Assembly: GCA_946406115.1 (NCBI GenBank)
Contig: OX291553.1
Span: 9,553,001-9,617,000, forward strand
Source: Apoda limacodes
Taxonomy: Eukaryota; Arthropoda; Insecta; Lepidoptera; Limacodidae
Direction: 5' to 3'
Length of the DNA stretch: 64,000 nucleotides
Part shown: positions 11,013-21,967 of the stretch, piece by piece
How the letters are laid out: every line of letters begins with the position of its first letter
Position numbering within the stretch: position 1 is the first letter of the stretch
Translations under genes and position numbers: made by a program
The notes under the pieces: model-generated
The model's input: the letters and a program-made list of their open reading frames with translations, nothing else
The model's database searches: none
Told to the model about the DNA's origin: nothing

Positions 11013-12480
11013 TTATAAACAATTACAAACAGAAGCAGCGCTGATTTTCATTCAGAACCCATTAACCCATTTTCAGTTTCTGATATATCTGAGAGCCAAA
11101 CTCCTGTAGCGGTTCATACGTAACTCAGAACTAAACATCCAAAACTATTCACAAAATATAACATTTACAATAGGTATTAAAGGAATTAAAAAGACCGCCT
11201 CCAATGCGTAATGGCAGAGATATTTTCATGAGAAATACAAATAAAGGACTTTATTTTGGTAAACCTTTATTTTGTTCTGACGTCACCTTCTTGAAGTGTT
11301 CTAATGAAAGCAGTAAATACAAATTAAAATAGCAAACGAGACAGACTTTCGGTCAAGGATAACGCTTCTTAATTTATTTTTAGATATCTCCTCTCAGACA
11401 AGTACCAAACACAGTGATTTTATGTTGGTCTTAAGGCATGTTTTTGAAAATAAAAAAATTATGCAAGCACATACAACATTGAGTTAAGGGTTCTTTTTTC
11501 CTTATGGTGGACTGCTAAAAATTTGCAGCAAAGATACGAGCGACTAAATTTTTAGTATCCGACTATTTTTGAATTAACATCAGTTATAATATCAACGTTT
11601 CTCAGATTTGTAAACATTTCTTTTGTACATATATTGACAAACTAGGCATTAATTTTTAGACGTTTTTGACCATATTGTGACATTTTCATCAATTAAAGCT
11701 AAATGTATACCTGATTATCTATGTTGTTATGCTAGATCTTTCTCACCGCTATGGCAGCTAAATAATGAGCTAGCTAGAATATGACCTAAGGATACTTTAC
11801 CTATAGCAGTTTAGGAACATCTAAAAAGGTAATTCATTAGTTACTATAGGTTGATATTATTTAATATTACCTATATACATAAATTTAATATCGCAACACA
11901 TAAATAGTCGGCGTAATAAGTTTGCTTTTGTTTATTCAGTCGCGCTTGGGAGGTTAGTAAACAGTTAAGATCCTTCTTCACTTAATTGCCCGTTACCCTT
12001 GGGATTTCCTCAAAAGCTAATCAAAGCAAATTTCTTCTATTTTTGCTTTCCAACAAGCTTACGCACCGCCTGATAATAGGCATTAACCGAAGCCCATGAA
12101 CGCTTGTAACATTGTGTACATTACTTCGTTACAGCGACTCTACACAATACGATAACAGTAGACGAAATAAGTAGGAAGCTAAAGTCGCAAGTAGAGACCA
12201 TCTTTCAAAAAATGCTGTGAAGCGGCTCGTATTTGCTCGTTTCGGAATTCTGAAAACAAAGCCTATATCTAGCAGTACGACCACTGATACGGTGGCGTTG
12301 ATGATCATAGATCAAAATTAAAATCACAGCTATAAAGCTAAAATCCGACAAGTAAAGACTAAAAAACCAACTTAACTAATAGCTTTAACATTATTAAGTT
12401 AGTACAACCACAAGAAGGCTAACTTATCAAGTCAATATCATCACCTTACATCTTATATGCAACACTAGACTTTGCCCCCG
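11013..12480. other. Gene-free AT-rich stretch
   Basis: No coding frame with family motifs, no RNA gene and no striking repeat was seen. Confidence 0.45.
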
Positions 12481-12735
12481 CCCGCAAATTAAGCTTAATT
12501 AAGTACTAATGAATTGCTATAGCATGCTATAGGTGCAGCAATAGTTCGTTTAACTCTGTTATAGTTATTCCCGCAGGAACTTTTTAGGGATAAAAAGTAG
12601 CCTTTATGCTATTCCAGGACCTAACCTATATGGATGCCAAGTTTTATCCCGATCTGTCCAGTGGTTGAAGCGTGATTGAGTAACAACATCCAGACATACA
12701 AACTTTGTTTGCTATATTAGGTGAAACTATATTTT
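12481..12735 (-). mobile_element. Helitron-like (Lep1-type) repeat, reversed
   Basis: Read on the minus strand it matches the copy at 59497-59906. Shared parts are the CCACTGGACAGATCGGGAT segment, the 'ataggctactttttat' segment and the GCGGGAATAACTATAAC-like segment. The GC-rich end is decayed. Confidence 0.6.
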
Positions 12736-14426
12736 TAAAATGGATGCTTTAGGAAAAGTCATAAAATAACTTTGCTTATGAATTAAAAAGCTGCTTTATA
12801 TATAGTAAGGTATCTCTAACTTAACATTATTCAACTAAAAAAAACTTTTTTAGGCTTTATCATTGTCACTCAAAAAATATTTCAATAACGAATACTGAAG
12901 CCTAATATGTCAGCTTAAAAATAACAAATAAAGAATCTCACTAACTTCAACAACGAACAACAAACTCAATAAACATACGTCTAGACGTAAATATAAAGTG
13001 CAGCTACATTTAAGTTTGAAATTGGCAATATTGATAAAAAGCTCATGGTGGCAATGGCTCCTAAAAGGTTAAATCAAACATCGGTTCAGTGAAATAGAAT
13101 TGCTACGAAAGTTGCCCTCTCAGTGCAAGAAATATTTTCTTGTGAATTTCCCACTTAGCTTTGCCGTACGAAGTACGAATCCTGAAGTCAGTCCAATTCA
13201 GGAATCCGTTGCGGGCGGACGCCTTGAAATAACAAGGTTGCATGAAAGTCCTTGTCGGATACGTAAAATATTTAACTTTGAATTTGAAAGTTAATGTGTA
13301 TTAGTCAATTTAGACAGTTAATGGTTGTGGATACACAAAGTTGAGGTTAATTGTGTAAAAAATGTTTAATTCAAGTAACTTTGGAAAAAAGTTGTGCAGT
13401 TTCGTAATATTAGTTTAGTTTGTAAAAAAATATACTGTAGTACTTAAATCTGCTTAAAAATACTTAAATCTGCTTTTCACACGTTTATAAAGGCAAGTTT
13501 TTACCTTTTAATTTTTGTAAAATATTGTTTTAAATTCTTATCTTATTTACTGCTACTTTAAAAATAGCCTTTTAACGAGAATAATTTTAAAATGCTACTT
13601 TTAAATTTTAAAATAAAGTACAGCTACAGATATACAAGTTCTTTTGGAATTTGACAGAATTTTATATTTCAAAATAAAATTATACTAACGCCAATATAAA
13701 AATAAATGTTTTCTCTACTCTGCTGCTACGTATTTTTCTTATCTCTATCTCTATCTCTTACTTATTCAAAACAAGTTCTAATTTTCTAAATAATTTAAAT
13801 TTGACTTTCTGAAACTTCAATGTGTACTTAAAATCATTTTCTTTTCCTTCTGTCAACTTCTCCGATAATTTTAATAATCATAAAAAGGAATTCAATGAAT
13901 TTATGACAAAAAAATAAGTTATGTGTATAAAAATATATATGTTATGTATGTTATTGTATATTTATCTAGAGGGTACTTTTATGCCATGCTTACAATGCTT
14001 CACTTCATAATAATATATTTATTCTAATGCTATTATGTTACACATAATATATTTTGCTACAACGTTTAGGAAAATGATGGGTCGGTTAATCAGTAGTTAT
14101 CAAGATGGCTAGATCTAAACGATAAAATATAATTACTGCTGCTTAAAATTAAACTCACTTACTGTTAAAATAACTTTTTAAGTTTTCAATGTAATGTATG
14201 TAAAAAATTACTTGTATTAACATAAGTGTTATTATAGGTACAAGGTAAAACGAATGCAATAAAATTTTTAGCTAAAACTAAAACCTAATTATAAACAAAA
14301 AATGTCTTCTACAAATTATGTAGCATAACATTGCCCACAATGCTGGTAGCGTTAACTGTTTGGATCGCCAAACTGATCCTTTGGCATAGGAAGCTGCCAG
14401 CCCTCCGGTTACCCGAGGATATATGG

Positions 14427-14430
<4 letters not shown>
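12736..14430. other. Gene-free AT-rich stretch
   Basis: A 64-codon open frame at 13100-13294 has no recognisable family features. A short TATCTC repeat lies near 13738. Nothing else could be supported. Confidence 0.4.
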
Positions 14431-14460
<30 letters not shown>

Positions 14461-14490
14461 ACATTTGTGTCTGTGTGTGTGTGTGTTTGT
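14431..14490. repeat. (TA)n then (GT)n microsatellite
   Basis: About 30 bp of TA repeats are followed by an interrupted GT run. Confidence 0.95.
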
Positions 14491-14597
14491 TTAGCGAGTC
14501 AATTCAAATCTTTCCTGTTTGGCGAGACACTGATTGGTAGGTAGGTACTTATTGATTTTCTCCAGCAAGAATCTGTCTTCTTCGGGACTATAAAAAT

Positions 14598-15017
14598 CGG
14601 CCAAGTGCGAGTCGGAATCGCGCACGAAGGCTTCCGTACCATTATATACAAAAATGGCAAAAAAATCACGTTTGTTTCATGGGAGCCCCCCTTAAATAAT
14701 TGTTTTATTTTAATTTCATTATTTATTTTTAAAGTGGCTATAAAAGTAAATATTCTGTGCATATTTTAAGCGTCTACCTGTTGCCGTAATCAATATCGAG
14801 CAAAAAAATCACGTTTGTTGTATGGGCGCCCCCTTAAATATTTATTTTATTTTGTTTTTTATTATTTGTTGTTATAGCGGCAATAGAAATACATCTCAAC
14901 GGTCTAGCTATCACGGTTCATGAGATACAGCCTGGTGACAGACGGACGGACGGACGGACAGCGGAGACTTAGTAATAGCGTTCCGCTAATTAACCTTCGG
15001 GTACGGAACCCTAAAAA
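14598..15017 (+). repeat. Copy of the GGCCAAGTGCGAGTCGG...GTACGGAACCCT dispersed family
   Basis: It starts GGCCAAGTGCGAGTCGGAAT and ends GGGTACGGAACCCTAAAAA, with the hallmark GACGGACGGACGGACGG run near 14941. An internal block is partly repeated (two AAAAAATCACGTTTGTT segments). Members recur at 26166-26620, 27521-27808 and 58000-58858. It is non-coding and probably a non-autonomous element. Confidence 0.8.
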
Positions 15018-15155
15018 GTAAATTGGATTCTCTTTAAATAAATTTGGATTTTACCTATTACTTACTCAATAATAAATAATGTAAAAAAACATAACTTTTT
15101 TATCAATAAAATTTAGTGTACTTTTTGTAGAAATATATATATAAAGTATAGTATA

Positions 15156-15161
<6 letters not shown>

Positions 15162-15239
<78 letters not shown>
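15162..15239. repeat. Long (AT)n microsatellite
   Basis: About 77 bp of uninterrupted AT dinucleotides are present. The open frame across it is an artefact of the repeat. Confidence 0.97.
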
Positions 15240-15841
15240 TATATGTATACATTCTTGAATAAACAGAAACACCAAAGCTGTTTTAGCAGCTCATCTTTGA
15301 AAAAAATCTAATATGACTCTAGAAACTTTGACGTATACTACTTTCAAAATTGCCGCTCAGAGTTGTTTACAGTTGAACGGCTCAATAAGGTACACTACTC
15401 TGTAAAGAAAGTACCGGGAAAGGATAAAAAAAAAATTATCGCCTTTAAAGCATGCTTCTTCAGAATCGGTACACTTACGTCAACGAATAGTCCAATGATC
15501 AAAACATTTGATAAACGCTTTTTCCGGAATTGAGTTGAGTTCTCTCCGCTAATTCTCTCTAATGTCTTCTACCGAATGATACCGGAAGCCACAAAGTGGT
15601 AATTTGAGTTTAGGAATAAAAAAAACAGTCGGCTGGAGCCATATCATAAAAAAGATTAATAAATGAAAAAATAAAAAGATTTTAAATTTTGTATAGATAT
15701 CGTACAAGTTTACACGCAAAAAGTGAGGCAGCAAAATTAAGACAATTGTCGTAATTTGATTCGGTCACATGTCAGTTTTTAAATATCTTCTTTTGCATCA
15801 CACGTTCCGTATTATCTATTGCATTTGTTGTTAAAACTTAG

Positions 15842-15886
15842 TGAAAGTAACAGCGGATCCAATTTAGATTTCGAACAATATGAAGG
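15842..15886 (+). other. Possible first-exon end: ATG-AAG followed by a strong splice donor
   Basis: CAATATGAAGGTAAGTACC contains an ATG, one further codon and a perfect GTAAGT donor. Some insect secreted-protein and cuticle-protein genes have such tiny first coding exons. No matching second exon was found downstream. It might instead be a leader exon spliced to the acceptor at 30177. The signal is weak by itself. Confidence 0.2.
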
Positions 15887-18800
15887 TAAGTACCTTATCT
15901 TTACTCCTATAAATCGGTCAAGATATCAGCCTGATTACTCAGTCGGAAAAATATAGTATACCTTTAAGAACTATCATATAGGCTGAAACTAGTTTTAAAA
16001 ATACTACAATTTACTAGAGTTATTTTGTTTTAGAGATAAAAACCGACCAAGATAAATTTGATTTTAATACACACGACATAAACAACAAAGTGTCCAAAAA
16101 TATTTATTTGGTAAAAGCAACATGACCAATAAAACACAATTTATATCTAAGTCAGCAATAAATTCTAAGTAATGTGCTACTTAATCCTAAAAAAGATGCC
16201 CAATCCATATACAAAATTGTAGGCAAAACTAAATCACTGATTTTCAGTTGGATCTTTCTAAAGAGACGTACAACGGACCGGATGTTAGCTAAGACGCACC
16301 TACGATAAGAAAAGCAAAGCAGGCCCACGTGTCTCTATTCCAGAATATTTCGAAGATCGGATAAATTAAGACGGAGTACAACGTGACAGAAAACTTGAGT
16401 AAAAAAATCGATTCCGCGATGCAAGTTGTTTTTATTTTTTGCTTTTGTGTGACTAATTGCTTTTTTTCTCTCGTACACTAAAAATACCCATACTTGTAAC
16501 AACATTTTATACAATCATCAACATAAAAGGCGCGTTTAACCAGTTTCAAAATTAACATCGATTAAGTTTTAAATCCACTTTATTAATATGGGGCCACTTC
16601 AGGAACGTACTCTTCCGAAAAAAAAAAGAATATTTGAAATCGGTTCACAATTGACGGAGAAATCGGTGGACAATAAATAAAAAATATGCCTGTCGAACAT
16701 CAAAAAATTGTGTGATTCGCACGGCTAGATTTTTTTTGTCTTTTCTGCCTTAGAATCCCTTGTTTTGCTCAGAATTCTATATTTGAACCACTCGCTTCGT
16801 TCGTGGGTTCAATCTTTGAATCCTTCACTTGCTCGGTATTCAACATAGGCACTCACGCCAAAAAGTAACTTTTCAGCCTTGCATAACATGTAACTATTTT
16901 TTTAAGTTTGGTGATAGTGTGAATATGGAACTTATTCTAGCTACGTTTTTACGGTGCACTGGTGTCTAATTTGAATCCTAATGCATCTAAGGCAAAAGTA
17001 GGCAATTTTCGCAATTATTTTTTGTTATTTGTTTGTTTAGCATAAGAGGCATAGTTAGATTTGCCCAATGATAGTGTCAAAGACATTAGTGTAGCATAGA
17101 CCATCCGATCCAGCAATTCGTTGCGGCATTTCCTATTGTGCGTTCGACCGAGAATGTTCTCAAGTTTTGAATAAAAAGATTAAGTCAGTGTAGTATTGAA
17201 AGTAGGGTTGTCATATTTAAAATCTAGCAACTAGGACAAGAAGCGTAAAAGCCCCGGATTTTGGAGCCTAGAACCCGGACATGTCAACAGTTTCTTTTTA
17301 AAAGTTACTTAGAAAAATCAAAAAAATAAACTAAATTTAGTCTTTTACTCTGTTATCAAAACAAAAGGTTTTTAAAGTTTGAGAAACTTTTAAACCCAGA
17401 CTATAAATGAAACCCCGTCCGGAGGCTCCCCGGACGCCCTATAAACTAGGACAAATCCGGAGAAAGTAACATATATTGAACTGGACGTGCAAAACACACA
17501 AAAAGAAGTGTTAAATGTCGTTGTTAGTTGATTTTCCACAAAAAACAATATTTTTTTAAAATAAAAGTTATTTTTATTTTGATACAAACAAAATTCATAG
17601 TGTTGTTTGTTGAGAGAAAAAAAATAGATAAAACCATCTATATTACTGTTATCATTTAGTCTTTTATTACGTCACACAATATTTCAGGGATAAAACAATT
17701 GATTGATTGATTGACCAACAAAAAAATATCGAATAATTACGAACAAGAATAAAACCGTAAAAAACTTTACCAAACATACACCAACTAGAACCCAAATCAA
17801 AGCTGTGCGTTATCTGTCAGTCAGTCAGTGTAAGAGTTTTATGAAGAAGCAGATTATCAGCAAAGTACTTATGACATTTTCAGCCTAAATAGAGTAAAAA
17901 TATTTTAAAAAAAGTAGAAACGTTTTCTTGGCTCTCTTGGTAAATTAGAGTAGAATTGTTAATCTATCTATAAGTTGCTAAAGAAAACAATACCAAACTC
18001 ATTTAATAATTAAACCTCTTAGTTAGTTTAAGTAGACGCTACATAAAGCTGATAGCACAGAGCTTTTATAGAAACCTTTTTGGTTGTCGTGCACTAGTGT
18101 AACAGTAAAACTCTAAATATATAAAAATCTTATAGGTTTTAGGTTTTAGACATTTATTTCTCAAAAGATTATAAATCACTTACTGAAAAAAACAAAAATA
18201 AATTATTTAACTTAAGTCTAGAGTGTACGGAAAGCTATGTTTGTACATTTAAAAATGTTAACAATGATACATTTAGCATAATAAGTGGGTAAGTAGAAAG
18301 ATATATTTTAACAGGCATCGAAGCAAGTTCAATTCCGGGTGGTTATATCTGTGTCGGCCAGCGCTGTTTATAATCAATAGAAATGGGTTCTATTACGTGA
18401 CTATCGGTCTTATAAACTTATGAAACTTATATTCAAAATTATAATTAATAAAACTTTAAAAAAATATCGAATTCGAACATTCAGATCAAGAAAAATCGAA
18501 AGTTGCCTCGTACATTTTGTCTGTTTTCATTGGTTGGTAAAGTTCCATTGGTAAAGGTTTAGTAGGGATTAAACCTTTTAGTTTTCAATCTTTGGTAATT
18601 TATACATAGTACCTGTGTCCTTACTTACAAAATAAAACCGATTTTTCTTTCAGCAGTTGACATACAAATAAACATAGCTGAATGGACTAAGTCCTTTGCC
18701 TACTAAGATATGGCCAAATAAAACAATACTAAAATAAGTAACATCAAATATTAAACTGTGTTGATTAATTATTGAAAAAACTTTGAATTATAGACTCTGT

Positions 18801-20283
18801 AGTGTTATTTGATCCAGATGTGAGGGAACCGTAATTATTTTCACGCATTATTTGCATATTGTCATAATACGGACCAATACATGGGACACAAAGCTGTAAG
18901 TGTGGTAGTATGTTAATATTGAGCTCTTAAAAATCAAAAAGGGAATCCGTAGCCTCGATGTTAGTCCACAGTGACTGAAGCATAAATTGTCAACCTAGTT
19001 ATTAAGATTATAATGTGAATTTGTTTTTGTATCTAATAAAATGAATTTCATGAAAGGTCGCAGCGGTATATATTCATAATTGGAGTCGGCATAATACATC
19101 ACTAAGTGAATGTATCGATACTCATCATATTTGATTTTGTACATCACTAGTTAATTGCCATAAGAGATTTTAATACTTCATTCATAGCTTCGCTATTGGT
19201 TTAAAATTCACCAATTTATACAACTTTCAGTGCTACCCCGCCTTGCTTCCCCGTAAACTGGTTGATGTGGATTTCATACATTTTTTGAATCATTGGCAGT
19301 CAATGCTACTTTAATGCCTTTGGATAGTGTATATATTAGAAGGGGTAGATATCGTACTAGCACGCAAAAACTGAGGTGGCGAAATTAAGATAATTGTCGT
19401 AAAATAAAACCCAGTCCCTTAATTTAAACCACGTTAAAAAAAACGCGCTAAGTACACTACCTTTTAGGTGGCGTGGAAACGTGTGCATATTATGACAATT
19501 ACAACTTTTACAACTTTTTGAATCGTTATACCTCAAAAACGGTGGCTCGTAGAAAAAAAAGTATGGATACATTTTTTGTAAATAATTTTATGATCTACAG
19601 TTTTTGTCAAAGTATTTTAGTATTTAGTATTTATACTTACTATTTTGGTGAAAATCGCGAAAAACTCATGTTTTTGACCTTTGACCTTGAATATTTTTTT
19701 TATATAATAGATGGGGAACTTTCAAAATTTGTTTTTAATCATATTTTAAACAATCTTACTGATTATCAGCTTGGTGGGAAATATTTTTCGACAAACTATT
19801 TTCTCTGGTTTTCTATTTCTTTTTCTATTTAATATGTTTGTAAGGAGAATCCGGAAACCATTGAATTGGATAAACTAAGAGGATTACGCAAACTTGCTCG
19901 GATTATTTTGCCACTTATCCTCTCTTCTGTCAAAGTTATCAAGTTTCAGACGAGCGCTCACTGGATAATGTTGTGTTTTGTAAGGACAAATATCTCTTTT
20001 GCAAAATGAAAAGATTATGTCGCCCTAACCAGGGTTAAATCTATCAAATGGATTCTATCTCTTATATTTAATACGCCAGGTTAAATGTATAGGACGGAAA
20101 TATTAAAGATATATTTTTAATATTTAATAATCATAGGCTTAATGTTTTGACATAACTTTGTTTGTTTATAATTTAATAAATTATTATTACAGCTCGAAAA
20201 GGGTGGTTTTGGTGTTTAAAAAACTGACAGCAAAATTGATTTTTTTTACCTAACATTTTCACTGGCTTCAATTTAATATTTCA
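15887..20283. other. Gene-free stretch with scattered repeat relics
   Basis: Segments around 15691-15765 and 19345-19405 are related (a GATATCGTAC start and an AATTGTCGTAA end) and mark a dispersed repeat. The 119-codon AT-rich frame at 19473-19832 has low complexity and no family motif. Nothing else could be supported. Confidence 0.4.
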
Positions 20284-20451
20284 CTAGGGACCTTATTGGG
20301 AGCAGTCTTGAGCTATTCGGACTCTGGAATTTGAGACAAAAATGTATGGAAGTCTGACTTACCTCTTGAAAACCGTCAATGTACTTGCATACATCTTTCT
20401 CTCTAATTCCTGAGTCCAAATAGCTCGAGACTGTTCCCAATAAGGTCCTAG
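20284..20451. mobile_element. Foldback MITE-like element
   Basis: The left end AGGGACCTTATTGGGAGCAG is mirrored by the right end CTGTTCCCAATAAGGTCCT, and pairing continues inward through the AGCTATT and GGACTC blocks. The unpaired middle holds TATGGAAGTCTGACTTACC. A second member lies at 48172-48325 with the same TATGGAAGTCTGACTAACC core. Whole-length imperfect inverted symmetry is typical of foldback or MITE elements. Confidence 0.75.
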
Positions 20452-21890
20452 TTCTACAAAGTGACCTTTGGACTCAAACACTATGTACTTTGGAAATCAA
20501 CTCATTAAATTACAAGAAGCTAGGGAGACCATGAGCAATCACTTTAACAAGGATATGGCACCGTTTGAATCTTGCGTCACTACAAAGTCCATTAGCAACA
20601 CATCCACTGCACCAGAATTGCCCTCATTGTCATCAGAATTTAAGCTCTTCAAAGATAATACTACGGATATGATAAAGATTTTACGCACTCAACTTCATTT
20701 GGTGGTCTGTGCTGTAGATGACGTTGAAACCAGGTCTTCCTAACCCGACCTATCATGGTAAAGGATTACTATTGTCGTGAGAACATATGGCGTTGTAAGA
20801 CTCGGCTTAAGGGTTCATCATCAACAATAACAGAGTTTCTTACAAAATCCAAACACAGGTTATAATTTGAAACTCGTAATAAAATAGACATGCGTCCCTG
20901 CTAGACCCAAGGCGGTCGCTTCGTTGTGTCACTGCATAATAACTCGCACCAGAAAATTAATTATATGACGGACCTCGTTAAACTTTTAAAAGATTGCCCT
21001 GAATAACATCGCATAGAATACAAGGAGAACATAAGCCCTAAAAAGCAAAAGGCCAACAAGAACTCCAAATAAAATGTGAATTCAAACATAGACCACGGTG
21101 CTTGTTTTCCTATTCTCATGATAGCTTTGTTCTCGATTCTTCTACCAAACTAAAATCTTATAAAGACAAACTCTTATTTAAATAAAGGTTAACAACGTGA
21201 TTTCTTTTGATAAATGTAAACAAACTTCTGTCAATAGTCTATTTACTTTTTTCTCCTTTTTTTTGAATTCTGTATTAAATCATTTTCGTCTTATGTCTTC
21301 AAGATTATTCTCTATTAGTGGAATTTGTTCTAAAGGAAAGTGTAGGTGACCTGTTTTTTGTGTTCAATAATGTAGTTAGATTTTTAATTATTAGTTTGGT
21401 AATAAGGGCAGTAAATGCAGAACAGTTAATAGTAAATTTTAATTAATTTTAACAAATTTTGTCTATGATACTGTTTCATCTTTATTCTAATATTTTGTTT
21501 TTTTAACCTAGCTAAATTAATAGTAGGTGTGCCTGAAAAAATTTTTCTACTGGCGGTGTGGGTTTTATTTTTACTGATTGTTTTAGTTTCTTTTTTTTGT
21601 TTTTTTTTGTAATTGTTTGTTGTAAATAGTATTTGTCTTATTCATTTTATGAATCTAAAATATATATTATTTTATTTATGAGTTATAATGATTCAGTATC
21701 TAGTAGCAATGAATACTTTTCATGTTTAACAAGTAATACAAGTAGTGATAATGACTTATCAGATTACACACTTTCCTCACGCCTATCTTCAACCTTTGAA
21801 AAACTTGCTGAAAACTTCAATGTCATAGATATTAACGTCCAAAGTATTCCAAGGCACCATTCGGATATGCTTACGTCTTTTTTCAAATGA
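20452..21890 (+). pseudogene. Decayed non-LTR retrotransposon ORF1 and start of an endonuclease domain
   Basis: The frame at 20468-20743 encodes a charged, coiled-coil-like segment ending VDDVETRSS, resembling the ORF1 (gag-like) region of insect non-LTR elements. After about 900 bp of stop-broken sequence, the frame ending at 21890 finishes with FNVIDINVQSIPRHHSDML, which looks like the first strand of an APE-type endonuclease (family pattern: N-x-QSI near the start). Assignment is by pattern resemblance only. It may or may not belong to the element that follows at 21968. Confidence 0.5.
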
Positions 21891-21967
21891 TAACATTCAT
21901 GCCATCTAGATCTCAGAGTCATGGCTCAAGCCATCTTCAAGGTGGGCGTAAGATCTTTTATTTCTTT

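Noticed and set aside
15066..15275. Minus-strand frame across the AT microsatellite
   Set aside because: An Ile-Tyr repeat produced by (AT)n. Not a protein.
19473..19832. 119-codon open frame on the plus strand
   Set aside because: Very AT-rich and dominated by Phe, Tyr, Asn and Ile. No family motif, no splice or promoter context. It probably lies within a dispersed repeat.
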